64,000 nucleotides of DNA from Stenopsyche tienmushanensis (Eukaryota > Arthropoda > Insecta > Trichoptera > Stenopsychidae), in the NCBI GenBank assembly GCA_008973525.1, contig WACJ01000083.1, forward strand, positions 496,001 to 560,000. The letters are read 5' to 3'. Below, piece after piece: positions 12,161-25,280 of the stretch; position 1 is the stretch's first letter, and every line of letters begins with the position of its first letter. The notes under the pieces were generated by a model. That model searched no databases, was not told where the DNA came from, and saw only the letters and a list, made by a program, of their open reading frames with translations. The position numbers and the translations under genes were made by a program.

Positions 12161-12300
12161 GTGGGAGAAAAAACATCTCTGCGTGACGCCTGGCATCTAA
12201 GGGTCGACCGACAGTCTTGGCCGCGGAACGACGTATTCTTCACGCCAGCTTCCATGATCTAATAACTCTGTCCCTTGCGGACCTCTGTTATAATTAACAA
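12160..12300 (+). repeat. diverged copy of hairpin-bearing LTR-like family
   Basis: The segment AGTCTTGGCCGCGG...GACG...TTC, followed by a CTTCCATGATCTAATAACTC block, aligns with the LTR-like repeats at 26080, 36445, 39000, 41280 and 44810. It is a short diverged fragment abutting the mariner end. Confidence 0.4.
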
Positions 12301-14155
12301 TAATATATATCAGAAAGAAGAAATTATGAATTAAGAGTTTTAGAAATTAAGATTTTAATAGGAATATTTAGATAAAAGCGGATATATATTAGATATTTTA
12401 TTGATTGTTGCAAATCAATAATTCATAGGTTGACCTGCACGACTTTATTAATAGTCTCAATATTTATATTTTCAAATTTAGGGAACCAGGTCAGACCTGA
12501 ATTGAAACAATTGCTAATATGAATACATTCGATCTCCCTAACTGTGAATGAATTAGCAATTGGGACCACGTCCTATTTTATCCTGTAGGTTGTTACACTG
12601 ATTTATAATGACGTAACGCGCGTTTATTTGCAAATTATTTCCAAGGTTTTAGGAAACAAAACAGCGTTAAAGTGCAATCGTTAAAAATACCAAAGACAAT
12701 ATCTTGTGCGTCATTATTTTATTGTTCCAAGCCATTAGCAAAAAATCTGCAAACATCAATCATTTCAAAAATTGTTTTGCGGCACGAAAACAAATATCCG
12801 CCTAAATCGACAAATATTATGTCGCACAAGATAATTCATCCGATGTATATAATATTTGCAATTCGACGTCGGTCAAATTCTGGCAAAGCGTACCATCATC
12901 GATGAAGTATTTGAATAAATTTGTAAGGTGTGCTGTTTGTATTTCATCTATTATGTATTATTTCGCATTGAAATGCATTCGGATTATAGCGACATGATGT
13001 CATCCAATATTTGGAGAGCTTTCGATTAAAATTCGAATGTAAATCCTCGAAGAAATGTTAAATATTTTCGTCGTGCGACAACTGTTTAAACATCGAGGCG
13101 AAGGCGACGATGGCGAATTTGCAAATCGTCCTTATGAATATGAAAGTGCGAATTTTTCGAAAGACTCATTTCGATATTTACTCGTGATATATACGAATCC
13201 ATATTTCAAGACTAAACAATTTAGCATCAAGCTGGCTAAAAAAAATGTTCTTACAATGTGCGTCAAAGAGGATTTGGATGAAATATTATCTTGTGTTTGA
13301 GAGACGTATTGAAATATTGCACTAGAGATACTCGTGCTAAATTTCTTTTATGTTCAACTTCTTGTGTTTTCAATGCGATCCGTTCATCGAAGAAAAAAAC
13401 ATATATTTATTCAAGAAAATCGTATAATTCTATCGAAATTCTAACAAATTTGCATAGGAAAATATAAAAAATCAATATTCAATTACATGAATTTTCCCTC
13501 CATATACATATGCTAAACATATTTTTAATGGTTCATTATCAGATATTGTAAGTACAAATAGAAGATTTACTCACCAATCAAAACGAATAATGAAATAATT
13601 TGGAATTCAACATCTTTCCAGATTATGTATTCTCAAGCGTTTTTTGCCAGACAAATAAAACACAGTGTTTTTTGTATTTTTTCCACTATTTGCATTATGC
13701 AAATTAGCCTCACAAGGACAAACGACGGATTAGTGTCATCATTCAATGGTTTACACATGCGAGACGAGGGTCATTCGATAAATTGTTACAAAATTACATA
13801 ATTCACATGACAAATGATTTTGATTTTGTGATTACATCCCATTGTATTTTAGATCATATAAAAATATCAAAACTAATCATATAACCCGCATATATCATTA
13901 TTTTTTCCAAAAACTCTCCATAACATCTCTGCTTATATTAAATATGGATAAAAACAACAATATTTTTCATGATGATAGCAGAACTTTCTAATCGATGATT
14001 TATACGTCGATTGATACAATTTCTCTCATATTGAGTTTTTTTAATAATAAATATTTTTTAAATTTAATATCCATTTTGCAATCCGGATTTTAGTCCATGA
14101 TCTATCACAATTTAAAATGTATCCATTGAAAAATTCATTTATATTAAGCACAATA
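12300..14155. other. AT-rich non-coding DNA
   Basis: Short ORFs (12672-12905, 13055-13300) show no recognisable protein. No TE ends were found. Confidence 0.4.
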
Positions 14156-14712
14156 CACTCAAACCTTTTTTTGTGCGACTTTTTTGTGCGATTTCGAAGC
14201 TATGCGGTTTTCTTTAAAGCAATTTATTATTTTTTTATTTTGTAAAGAATAAGTATCGATAAAATTGGAAAATAATTATAATTTGAAATTGTGTAAATCA
14301 TATTGCATCTGCTATAACTGAATTACGACCACGCCCTTTATTTTGGTTTAGATTTTTGAAAAAATTGATTTCGTTTTTATTGCATTTTTCCAATGTTTCG
14401 ACTTTTAAAAATACATTCTGCAAAGGAATTTTCAAAATTCCAACTACTTTCGGAATTATAGCTATTTTAGTGAGGCGGCAACTTAGCCGGCTTTTTGTGA
14501 TCAAAAATCGCAACGATTTAATGATGCAAGACGTTCTTTAAATATTATTTTTTTCCTGTTTTTTATTAACTTTTTTTGTGCGATTCTGGATATATTTTAT
14601 ATAGCTGTTTCAAAGTTATGCGGTTTTTAAAATCCATGGAACGCATCTTCATTTTTTTATGTAAATCATCCATGGAACGCATCTACCGCACACAAAAAAA
14701 AAGGTTTAACTG
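14156..14712. mobile_element. TA-flanked pogo/Tigger-like element, non-autonomous
   Basis: The left end CACTCAAACCTTTTTTTGTG and, inverted, the right end CAGTTAAACCTTTTTTTTTG form TIRs directly flanked by TA (14154-14155 and 14713-14714). Repeats of TTTTTGTGCGA and CTATGCGGTTTT occur inside both ends. The 557-bp interior has a 71-codon minus-strand ORF (14298-14513) whose KVVGILKIPLQNVFLK faintly resembles a Tigger helix-turn-helix. That resemblance is weak. TA duplication and TIR style fit the pogo/Tc1 superfamily. Confidence 0.65.
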
Positions 14713-14714
14713 TA

Positions 14715-15041
14715 TACAAATTAAACTAACGAGGAGCTCCGTAACTGCAGAGTACTATTAGCTATCTAAAATTAGTGGTATCCTTTTAAAACTATTTTTA
14801 AAAATCTCAATCTATCAAGTTTGATTTCTTATGTGATTTCGATACATCTAAATTGAGCAGACCTCGAAGCAAACTGCAAAAAATTATCGAATACTCGACA
14901 CTTGAAGATCAAATTTTTAAAAAATGCAAGATCTCAATGACAAATCGAGTAAAGTACGATTAAAAATGAAAGCAAATGCGCTGATGCAATAGAACTCAAG
15001 CGATACATACCTAAACAGCATCTCTTTGACTTTAATTTTTA
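14715..15041. other. non-coding, no feature seen
   Basis: AT-rich spacer between two MITE insertions. Confidence 0.4.
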
Positions 15042-15045
15042 TTAA

Positions 15046-15690
15046 CACTTTGAGAACCGCGCTTTTTGGTGTGAAAATGCTGTGGGGGCCGCTCGTTTTA
15101 GGCAAATTTCGCAAGAAATCAAGACCTTTATAATAATTTACATATCTTTTTAACCTATGAGTGTATATACGTAAAATTTTCAGGTTATGTTCTACATAAT
15201 CAAAGGTATAGATATGTGATCTTCATTTTACAACTTTCAAGCAGTGGTTCTCAAACCAACGAAATACATTTTTTTTCTTTCTATAAATACTACTTGTTAT
15301 TTATATTTCATTTAAAATTTATTTACTACATGAGGGTGATAATACTTCGCAATTTTATGGAAGGACCGCCACTGGATATGTATATATCCTTTACTTCAGG
15401 ATCGTCCAACCTTTTTTGTCTTGGGAGCTACTTTTCAATTTAAAATTGTCTTAGGATCGACTTCTAATATGATTCTTATAGGAAATTTATTTTCTTTCTT
15501 CAACCTTAAAACTCAAATTTATATACCCTTTATATCTGTAGAGACATCTGTCAACGAATAGTGAAATATTAGTGTCGGTAACATTTTTTTTTATGATGTT
15601 GTAGGCCTACGTTTTTACGCCAAATGGCGTCAGCGGTTCATAACGGTTGGGGAATTTTTACGCCAAAAGGCGTCAGCGGGTCTCAAAGTG
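15046..15690. mobile_element. piggyBac-like MITE between TTAA sites
   Basis: The flanks are TTAA at 15042-15045 and 15691-15694. The left end CACTTTGAGAACCGCGC pairs with the inverted right end CACTTTGAGACCCGCTGACG. Near the right end the word ACGCCAAATGGCGTCAGCGG and a close copy occur about 50 bp apart, giving subterminal repeats. TTAA duplication with C-starting TIRs is the piggyBac hallmark. No transposase is present. The interior (about 15240-15480) holds hAT-terminus-like sequence (GCAGTGGTTCTCAAACC and GGATCGTCCAACCTTTTTT), suggesting nested insertions. Confidence 0.75.
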
Positions 15691-15934
15691 TTAATAATTT
15701 GGAGCAGGTAGTGGTTATAATAAAACTAGGATCTATTCAGGTCATAATTTTCCAAGCAAAACCGCCAAAAATCAATATATGCTCATGTTTTTTGATCAAA
15801 TCGCAAAAAAAGCGCATGATACTTCAAATTATTTGATGTCCAAAAAGTCCTACTCGCTGATGTTATATAAGATACATTTTGAAGTATCAACTCATCGATA
15901 CCAAAGCTAACCTTATGAATGACCGTGAAATACG

Positions 15935-17050
15935 CTAAGAATAAAAAAAACGGACATGTCCCAAATTAAAATGTGTCAAAGAAGCTTTTATGTACGTGCC
16001 AAAAATAAAAAAAAACCTCAACATCTCGCAGAAGCATTGCCATTCTGGGATGTGTTCCTTCGACGCAGTATACATTGATTGAGTGCACGATTTAAAAGGG
16101 ACGTCTTGCACCGATGGGTGCAATCTGATCATTCTAAAGCTCCGGAAATCTTTGACAAGATCAGGTAATGGTGATGGATGATCGTCGGAACTCCATCCGG
16201 TATGACGACGTATATTTTAACAATACCTTCAAATATTTGCATTTCAAAATCTTGACAATATGGCAGCAACTGACCACTCAAACCATCCTGTTGCAACGGA
16301 TAACATTTATAAAAACCAGATCAAACTTTCCATCACGATCTGAAACTTTCCCACGAATCCTTTCACTGGAGTACATTTTTTAGATAATATTTATCGGATT
16401 AATTACATCGTTTTGGATATATTTTTGCAATGCAACTGGATCGTCACAACCGTCGAACTTTCACTTTATCTTAGTCTTCCATCTTCAATACACAATGTCG
16501 TGTTGCAAAATCGAAATAACGCTTGGAATCCCGTTTTGATTAACTTCAAGCAAATAAACCGTCCTTATGCGTTGTGAATCTTTCATTTCAACTGCATTAA
16601 AGTTGTTAAAAGCATCCAATGTACTTTGAAAACTCCGAACCGTATTAAATTCTGCACAAAGTTACATCAAATCATGAAACTTGTTACATTGGCCTGTGAT
16701 GTTCCTTCTTAAATTAGACGGCACTCGAAGGGTAAATTGAGTTAATAGTCGGCTTAAATATGAGAAACCTTCATAAAATTTGTATAGAGACGGAATGGAG
16801 TTCTGTGAATAAACTTGGGTTTACTTTGGGAAGTTTGATCGTCTATAAAATATTAGCCATTTCAAACAGCCTGTTTGTCCCGTCTTTTGGCTCCAACAAC
16901 GCCAGTACTTTGGAGTTGCAATTCCTTTGATGATATGGCGAAACGAGTTGAAATATTTGCCATTCATAAATAGTAGAATAAACATCGTATATTCAACCAT
17001 ATGGTCTCGTAAATATTCACAAATATCTTTATTAAACCTGATGGTTTCGG
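15935..17050 (-). pseudogene. degraded unidentified coding region, about 1.1 kb
   Basis: On the minus strand, long patches read as protein-like sequence with frame changes and stops between them. They are KDICEYLRDHMVEYTMFILL (about 16985-17045), VLALLEPKDGTNRLFEMANI (about 16850-16910), SLYKFYEGFSYLSRLLTQF then SFQSTLDAFNNFNAVEMKDS and VYLLEVNQNGIPSVISIL (16480-16780), SERIRGKVSDRDGKFDL (about 16320-16375), LLPYCQDFEMQIFEGIVKIY (about 16200-16275), and an intact 65-codon ORF at 15935-16132. Composition and codon texture look coding throughout. I do not recognise the family: no RT, integrase, transposase DDE, zinc-knuckle or other motif is visible. It could be a decayed host gene, TE or integrated virus gene. 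Confidence 0.5.
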
Positions 17051-17890
17051 TCTAACACTAAAATACCACATGAAAGAAGGGCTTATCTATATAGATATCG
17101 AAGACTTTACTGTTTTAAGACATTTGCATAAGTCTTAAATTGTCAAGTATCACATCAATTGAGCAAAATATTTTTAATCAACAGAACTCTTAATCGCAAA
17201 TCACCATTTAAACGAGTTTTCTTCTCAAATAAGACATCAATAACGATGAAAAGCAGGCAATTTACAACTTTAAATTTGTACCCAAGTATAAAGAACCAGC
17301 ATGTTCGATCGAAAATACTGGAATGTATCCAAATAAGAAGATGCTGTGAACCTGTTGAAATCAATATTCTGTACTGTGAACTGTTACCGTCGAACCAAAC
17401 TGTGATTTCTTAATAAGTGGTTCTAAAAATGTTCCAAAATTACAAAAATAAATCGTACTAGAGTCTAACATAACAATGCAATATGGAAAAAATACAATGA
17501 ATTAGATATTAAAATAAGGAAATTTGCTAATATTTTCGATACGTTTAGGGGTTGCATTAAAATCAGACCCTTAGCGGCAAAAAAAATACAGTTAACCCCC
17601 GAGCCACGAACTGGATATTGCTACCTGTTCTTTAGAAAACCAGTCTTCTACGATGCTTGTGTCGTATAACAACCATTATTTATCTCCGGTCGCCATATGA
17701 TTGAAAGAAGATGAATATGCCCCAAGATCTTGAATCTCATGGCGTTTGATGGTAAGACTTTACTTGTTATTAAATGTATCTCTGGTTATATCTTTCCGAT
17801 ATTTCAATGAGACGTAGATTAATATGGAGACAAAATGAAAGTTTCGTATGCAGTAAATCGGTAATTTTAAGCGCTAGATCAATGGTATTC
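17050..17890. other. mostly non-coding
   Basis: Opposed ORFs at 17155-17413 (plus) and 17155-17364 (minus) overlap; neither is recognised. They may belong to the degraded coding region next door. Confidence 0.3.
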
Positions 17891-17892
17891 TA

Positions 17893-18473
17893 TTAGGCTG
17901 AGTCATAAATACTTGCCGATTTTTTATTCATCATTATTAGCGATAAGTTTCTTCTATTTTATTGGTAATTTATCAATACCCTCTTTATAAAATTTAGCAG
18001 GTTTAGATAAAAATAAATTTTCTCGTCATTTTTGATTTTTTTCCATTTAAGAAATTCTGCAAAGAATAAAATAGGTAGAAATCGGTTGGGGCAAGATCAG
18101 GGAAGTATGGGGGATGTGACAGAACACAGAACAGGTTGTAGCTGTTGAGTGTATTTATTATTATTTGTTGTAGCTGTAGTAAAAGTGGTTGATCTTTATC
18201 AAGACACAGCATAACATTATCCTTCATTACAAATTTTTAATTTCATTTTTCAAAGCATTATACAACGAAAATGCACTTTTTAATTTTCAATTTTACGGGT
18301 AAAAAAATACTATAACATAAGATGTGATACGGTTAACTGTTGTCAAAAGACTGATAGGACTCATGCTTATCTAATGATACCCTATACTCACCAATATGAA
18401 TGACTCATCAAGGGTAAAACTGAATAATTATAACGGATTCTTTTCGCCGGCAACAATTTATGACTCAACCTGA
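17893..18473 (-). mobile_element. non-autonomous mariner of a second family, TA-flanked
   Basis: TIRs are TTAGGCTGAGTCATAAAT at 17893 and, inverted, TCAGGTTGAGTCATAAAT ending at 18473, each flanked by TA. The second TIR continues with TTGTTGCCGG against ACTTGCCG in the first. The minus-strand ORF 18003-18227 retains HPPYFPDLAPTDFYLFYSLQ and NFLNGKKS, the D3 region of a mariner transposase, while the D1 region is missing. The element is 581 bp and internally deleted. TIRs differ from those of the 36-kb family. Confidence 0.85.
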
Positions 18474-18474
18474 T

Positions 18475-21400
18475 AGTTACATTGATAGAAATTAAGACTC
18501 TTCAATTTTTTTTATAGTTCTATTCAAATTAACACATCTCCATCGGGTTACGAATAGCATTGTCTTTAGCTTGACGCGGGATGTATTTGAAAAAAAAAAT
18601 GTTTAGCATAAAATTCTATAAGTGGTTAGAACGCTTGTATTTTGGGGATATTTATTATTTTTAAGCCCACGTAATGTTTATAAACAGCTTTCACTATCTT
18701 ACATGATCCTTATAAATATTTAATCAAATTTCTTGCCATTTCCTTTGGAAGTGCAGCGAATTAAGATGCATGTATGCCAATGGCGACATTAAAGCCGAGA
18801 AGAAAGTCCTCCGTGTCAGAAACGTGTTCCGCAGAATGCCAAAACGTGATTTTGGACCATGGGATAAATGGCAATATCTTCGTTATAAAATCACGAAAAT
18901 ATGACGCAAAAATAAAATTACAAACGCGCAATTTAACCTTTTTTAATTACGCGCGAAATGCTCGATGGCGCAATCGCTAGAAAGCGTGCGGAAGCCAATT
19001 CTTTCCCTGTAATTTCGATGAAAACGTACGAAATACGATTTGGGACATCCGATCCGGAACATCGGATGGGATCGTTCTTACAATCGCCGGTCAAATTTGC
19101 TCGAAAATTTTGTGCTGAAATGCAAATCGCGATGCATTTTTGCACTGGGGAGCTCTTTATTAAAACGGCGTGTACACGTTAATGGATCGGACGGGAGCGT
19201 CGAGTGGGAGTCTGTTCCGTTCAAAGTAAAAACCGTCCTTAATTAAAAACATACCACTGCGAAATTTCCAACGGACAATTATATAGACTCGAACGTACCA
19301 TTTTCTAGCCGATGGTAATAAAAAAGGTAAAAAAATAAAGGATTGGATACGGTTCTGTACGGCGACAGGTAGTCGAGGATCGCCGAGACCTTACAAAGGA
19401 ATAATGTCAGCTATACTTGAGGATGACGTTGGATTCGGACACGGTCTGACAAACTTCACCCCGAAATTACCAGGTACAGTACCTAATCCCACCGAAGCGT
19501 TACAGAATAATTATACGTATAAAACAGATGCTTCGGACCTAATTCGTAAGCAACTGGTTGAACGTACTGTTAAGATTTGTCAGACTCCCCTCGCTTTTTA
19601 CCGTTACGAGTCAATTATTCGATATGCATTGATCTTTTTATACAACCAAACTGATTATATAATACATAGTAAAGTCTAAGTCGAAAGATTCGACTGAAAG
19701 ACGCTGAAAATGATGATGAAATCGACGAAATTTGGGATTAATAATATCAGCAACGTCATGCGACTTAAATGCTGCTGTATGTATCGAAGATGATTTGATG
19801 GATCATAATCATTATATTTAAATGAAGATCTTACACAATCTTTGTTTGATTATTTTTCACATCATATACTTGTTGATCATTAAATTTGCTGCTCAAATCC
19901 AATGTCTATTGCGAAATTCTCATCGCGGAATAAATCTTATCAAATATCATGTCTGTTTATTTTTATTTGTGTTGATATTTTGATTGAATTTTACTGTTAA
20001 AATCCATGATTTGATAAATAAATTGCACTAAATTTGCATCTTTAAAATGCACAGTACAAAAACATTCAAATTAGATCTATATTATGAACAGATTGAGTAT
20101 TTAGATGCTGTTTTGCTAACATGACCATGTGATTTTTTTTTCATAAAATCATAGATACCAACCCAATTACTATAGATCATATAATATGATCAAGCGAAAT
20201 CTAGAAAATGTACGCCCTTACACTGCAAAAATGATCAGTGACGGTACAAAGACTGAAAAGCTCTATCATATATTCCATATCCAATAGACATCGGATTCAA
20301 TCGGATTGCTATCTATTTAGGTCCATGGTACAATTCTTAAAGTTTAAATGGTTTCGTAATATGACCCAAATCGATCATTATCAATAAATTACTATTAATT
20401 AATATAGTTATTTTAAATTTCATCTTTGAATTATTAAATATAAATATTTTCCCAGCGAATTAATCCTCATGGACACAGAAATGTTTCGGTATATTTAGAT
20501 TTAAGCATGACAGATCGCCAACGGTGAATCTTTTGGGTGTTCTACAATTCTTTGGACCTGTGTTCATAAGATGGAAGATAGTTTGGATAAATTGTAACTG
20601 TCAAAAAATGCGGATGAGAAAAGACCATAAGGAATCTCCAACATGTTGGATCAAGTTTCTACAATCGTTCAGGTTTTCATGGTAGCCATATATAGAAATT
20701 AATATCGAAACTTCTTCAGAACTGTTCGTCTCGAATAGGGTTGCCAATTTTTCCGAGAGAGAATTCCAGAACAAATTTCTCAAAACTATAGAAAAATTAT
20801 TATATGAGCCAAACAAATAACCTGACGACGTTCAACAATGGATACGTAATCATATGCAATAGAATTCAGCTGAAATCCTGGACAGCGACATCAATTTCTG
20901 GATAATTCTAGCTAATCCAGGACAGTTTGCGGCCTTCACATCACGGCCATCACAAGGAAAAGATTGTGTCAATGCATTCAAATCAAATGTGGAGAAACAA
21001 TAAGTATTTGGAAAATACATATATCTATTGGAAAATAACGAAATTAAAAAGCAGAACATTGAGCATTTCAATGGACAATTCGAGAACAATACAACCACAA
21101 AATCGTCAACCACAAAAGCATACTGCCACAGAGTTCATTCATGTTCTATTTTCTACGATTTCATCACATCCACGACCGCCAATCCATGTTCCAACACATG
21201 TCATCAAATTGCAAACGCTAACGTTCGGCTATCGCTCCATCACGACTGTTTCTGCATTTTTTACCCAAACACATGTTCGTCCATCAACAATCCCCGACGT
21301 AATTACCGCACGACCGAGGAGAACATTCGAAATATTTTTTTGCAGAAATGCATTTTTCCGACAAAAACCAATGACCGTGCACATGCAAATATTGCGCCGA

Positions 21401-22300
21401 TGGCGAGCAGAACGATTGCGATAAAAATGCAGCATGACATTGAGTTGTAAATTCGTGCAGACTGCGAATATAGGTCGAATCGCAAGAAAGGGTAACTTCG
21501 ACGACATTCCATCGAATAACTTCAACAAGGTTCTGCTTTTTTAATCGTATTTTTGATGCAACTTAGAGCTGATGTTGCATCAAGTGATGAAATCGATCGG
21601 CGTCTTCACAATGTGGCGCCCAAGACGGACGATTGGTTTCAAAAGTCCAGGGCTGATCACAATTAATAGAGCATGGAGTGAATTGTAACATTCCAATATT
21701 GACACATTGGTTTTAAAATATCGCCCGGTGTGCGAGTTTTGAAGAATTTATACAAGAGCACTTCATATGTAAAAATATATAATAATTCTTATACCAGTAT
21801 TGAAACGATTTTTTCCAAGTGTAGATCATAAACAGATGTTTCGGGGGGTCATGGACATGTCACAAATTTTGAAAATGTATACAACAATGATATATTATCG
21901 TTTGTGCTCCAAAAGCTCACTACGAAATACGCCCGAACGGACTAACAAAAGTGCCGCGCGAACCATGCATTTTCAAGTAAGCGAACCGGAATGAGTTAAC
22001 AATATACGTCAATCTTCTAATTGATCACTTATCATTCATTATTGGAAAGAAGTGATATTTAAAAGACATTAATCATTCGAGCGATTTAATGTTGAAAAGT
22101 GTATGAAATTTATAGATTTAAATTCTAATTTCAATAGCAAACTTATGTAAAAGTTTCTAATTTTCCAGATTAAATGTACACAATAATTCCTAGATAAAAC
22201 ACCACATCTGGAGTTGGGGGTTGTTGTGCACTGTTGCGATAGTCCCAATTTAAAATCTAATCTCGTCTAAGGGACACTGTAATAAAGTTGCATGATACAA
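18475..22300. other. long region without a supported gene
   Basis: Patches at 18770-19260, 19380-19560 and 20920-21490 are less AT-rich and carry overlapping ORFs on both strands. The longest are 20927-21424 and 21028-21450 on the plus strand and 21229-21528 on the minus strand. The overlap of three frames, biased A/C composition and lack of any domain argue against genes. No repeat family of this window matches them. Confidence 0.35.
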
Positions 22301-22307
22301 TACAAGT

Positions 22308-22376
22308 GTTGGTTTAGTGGGTGGGAGTTTCTAGACTCTTATTATAAAAGTTTGAGCTGAAATCCAGTTTGTGGAT
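22308..22376 (+). repeat. tRNA-derived SINE head
   Basis: TGGTTTAGTGGGTGGGAG fits a pol III A box. It is followed about 20 bp later by GACTCTTATTATAAAAG (anticodon-arm-like) and a decayed B-box region. The GACTCTTATTATAAA core recurs at 24946, 30350 and 46455. Confidence 0.5.
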
Positions 22377-22609
22377 TAAAATTCACCACATGAAAAAAGC
22401 AATCCTTGAGGCAATTATTAATGTCGGGAGGACACCCATTGAGGATTAATTTGTAACAATTATTAATGTGTATTTTTAAAATAATGATAATTTCGCTACT
22501 CACTCATAGATCTTCTCCTGTCTAAAAGTTGTAGGAAATCAATGGAATATCACAATATTATAATGCTTACATCCTTTAAAAAAATGCTTACATCCTCTGA
22601 GGATCCCCT

Positions 22610-23150
22610 ATATCTAGGAAATCCTCATGAATCCCAGGATTAGTAAACGTGATCCCGAAAAATTCAGGATTGAAATTTTTAACTAATTGTCAAGCTTAGG
22701 CGCTTTGACGCTTAGTTAGACGCAAATTGTTATATTAACCTTTCCCTACCGGTGATGTATTTACTACACCTCGACTCTAATAATGCAAATATCGATATGA
22801 AATATAATAGATACGGGGTTCAGATTTTTTGTATTCCTCCATAATACAATTACGAATCACATCAAAGTATTATAGTATATAAGTATTCATTTGCAGCGAC
22901 GGAAATAAATTATTTGTCGGGAAATCGGGAGTTTTGCGAGTTTTAGTCAGTGTTAATATTTGATTATTTTAGTGTTTTATTTATCTTTTTTTGAATAGTA
23001 TTTTTATATTTTCTTAAATAAATAAAACTATTTTGCCTTCAAGCTATTTTTTATATTAAACAAATTAACTTATTAGTAATTTTTGATCACATTTATCAAT
23101 GTAATTTCTTAAACTATTGAAAATCCCGGGACTGATTCTGGGATGATTTA
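22610..23150 (+). mobile_element. hAT element relic, same family as 30504-31544
   Basis: The left part retains decayed TAGGAAATCC...ATCCCAGGAT. The middle block (22735-22915) has CTACCGGTGATGTATTTACT and AATATCGATATGAAATATAA. The right part (22940-23045) has TTTAGTGTTTTATTTATC and the CCTTCAAG...TTTTTTATATTAAACAAAT sequence found in the better copy. The transposase C-terminal segment present in that copy is deleted here. Non-autonomous relic. Confidence 0.75.
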
Positions 23151-24900
23151 ATGCAGTAAACTCTTTTATATTCACAACTTAAATTTTATTTCAATTTATT
23201 GGCTGGTTTAGGAAATATATCAATTTTGCGAGAGAAGTTTCATGAATTTCTTGCGAAATCATACGGACCGCAAAGTGTTGAAGACCAATAAAATCTTCTT
23301 TTTATATGCAAAAATATTAATCTCAGTCTTTTCAACATAATACATACACACATAAATGACGCTGCATAAATTAATAACATTTTCCATATAAAAAATAATC
23401 AACAATGCGTACATGTTATGAAACGATTAATTTATTATGCACAATCGACAATTTTGTATTGTATTATGTTTTCTATCGAGATGTAAATATGTTCAGAATT
23501 ATTCATATCGAAAGATCTTCCATTGGATATATATTTTTCCTAAGAATTTTAGTATATGTTGATAATACAACCCTTGTCATACATAAATTCATATGAAGGA
23601 AGTAATCAAATATGCATGGTGTGCCAATATTTTGCATGTTTTGCTTGCTTTTTATGTGTTAAAAGATCAAAGAAGATGTATTGTGTTGATAAATTTGAGG
23701 TAGCCATGGATGTAACCGAAAATGTAACCAAATATATTTGAGTTCTTCGAACAATATGCTAATTGACCATATGCCCTTTTTACCCTTTTATTTCAATTAT
23801 ACATCACATTGGTCGAAAATTCAATAGAATAACGAATACCAATGATTGTTGGATACAAAAAAATGTATTTGTTTGTATTGCAAATAATAGATGATAGCCC
23901 TGCCCTCAAGCAGATGTTTGTTTTATATCAAATCAATTAAAAAATATACATTTTTAAGCATTAAAAATGCAAAATTAAAGCAAATACAACGACATGGTTA
24001 TGTCTGGATGATGGCCATCTGTTATAACATGTCTTTTTTGTAAGATCACTGACATGAATACAAATATACCACATTTTAATGTCGACAAATGCCATATGTA
24101 CAAAAATCAAAACATACCATATTCGTCCAAAAATAAATCCCACAAATGTCGATTTACCTAATACAATCCATCGACGAGTAGATGACCATCCATCATTGCA
24201 ATACAATACACATTCTGATGGTATTGTGCATTAAGTTGCATGCATAATCGTTGCATTTATGCGATATTTTCCCATTTAAAATGCATAACGAATGCTGATA
24301 ATTGCAGCTCATAAAACCAATTGAGTTTTATAAAGGAAACGATTTGAATGCGATTCAAAGCTGTCACTTCCTATTTTCCGACATCCGTACACATGCACCG
24401 ATTGGACTCAATAATACGCGTTTATTAACATATTGACAACTCAAAAAAAATGCATTCGTCTGAATGCACTCTCCAAGCATCGATGTGCAGCAATAATCTG
24501 CATGAAAATCGATCATTTGATAGCGAAAAAAATATTTTTCAAGAGCGATTCTTTACCTTCTTGTCGTGTTTATTCGGCGGGAAGCTCCATGGAACTTTCA
24601 AAACTTCACAATTCTACATTGAATTAATACAATTCAATGGCACTCAATATACGCATTCGGTTTGGCACGCATTTATGTTTTAAAACTGTGTCTTCTTCTT
24701 TAATAGATACTTCAAGAAATAACTTTTTTGTTGGCGTTTTCGAGTTAAAGTTACGTACAAAGCGCACACAACGCCGGTTAAGCACCGACTGTCAAGTTAC
24801 TCTTGCTAGGTGCCACTGGCAACTGACTACCGGCAGGGGTTGTCAACTGTTATTTACGGCGTTCAGCACGTGACCAAAATTAATTGCCAATATACGTCAT
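23150..24900. other. AT-rich non-coding DNA
   Basis: Only short ORFs without recognisable content. Nothing else seen. Confidence 0.4.
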
Positions 24901-24940
24901 AAAAATATATTGATTCGCAAAGAAGCGTTCAGTAATCTTT

Positions 24941-24985
24941 ATATTGGACTCTTATTATAAAGCTTCGGATTCAAATACAATTCAT
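24941..24985 (+). repeat. partial tRNA-derived SINE head
   Basis: GACTCTTATTATAAAGCTTC followed by GGATTCAAATA matches the core and a mutated B box of the family. The A box is missing. Confidence 0.4.
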
Positions 24986-25059
24986 CCTGATTTCCTTGAT
25001 CTTTAAAAATAGATACTGAAGTAATTGATTGATGATTGAGGGCCGCCTATGAGTGTCTC

Positions 25060-25280
25060 TAATCGCGGAGCTGTAGGCTCATCTTAGCCTGAAGGGCCTC
25101 GAAGGGAAGGATGGAGGCGTGTGTCCCTAAGTATCGACAGGATTCCGTAGCCTCAACACGGACTCGCAGCATACGACGGAATCATTATTTTACCTCCGTA
25201 TAGGGGGCTTTTTATCTCCGACCGCTCATCCGACAATAGCGAAAAGGAGTAATCCTCAAAAAGAGACAAAAACAATTAAA
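25060..25280 (+). repeat. GC-rich dispersed repeat, copy 1
   Basis: Blocks GGGCCTCGAAGGGAAGGATG, CGGACTCGCAG, ATACGACGGAA and AATCCTCAAAAAGAGA recur in the same order on the minus strand at 47228-47478. The family is unclassified. It could be a SINE or a retrotransposon 5' region. Confidence 0.65.

Noticed and set aside
17590..17620. A CAGTTAACCCCCGAG motif as a pogo-type terminal repeat
   Set aside because: No matching inverted end was found within reach.
20927..21528. ORFs of 165, 140 and 99 codons overlapping on both strands
   Set aside because: Three overlapping frames without domains in compositionally biased DNA; no reason to choose any as a gene.
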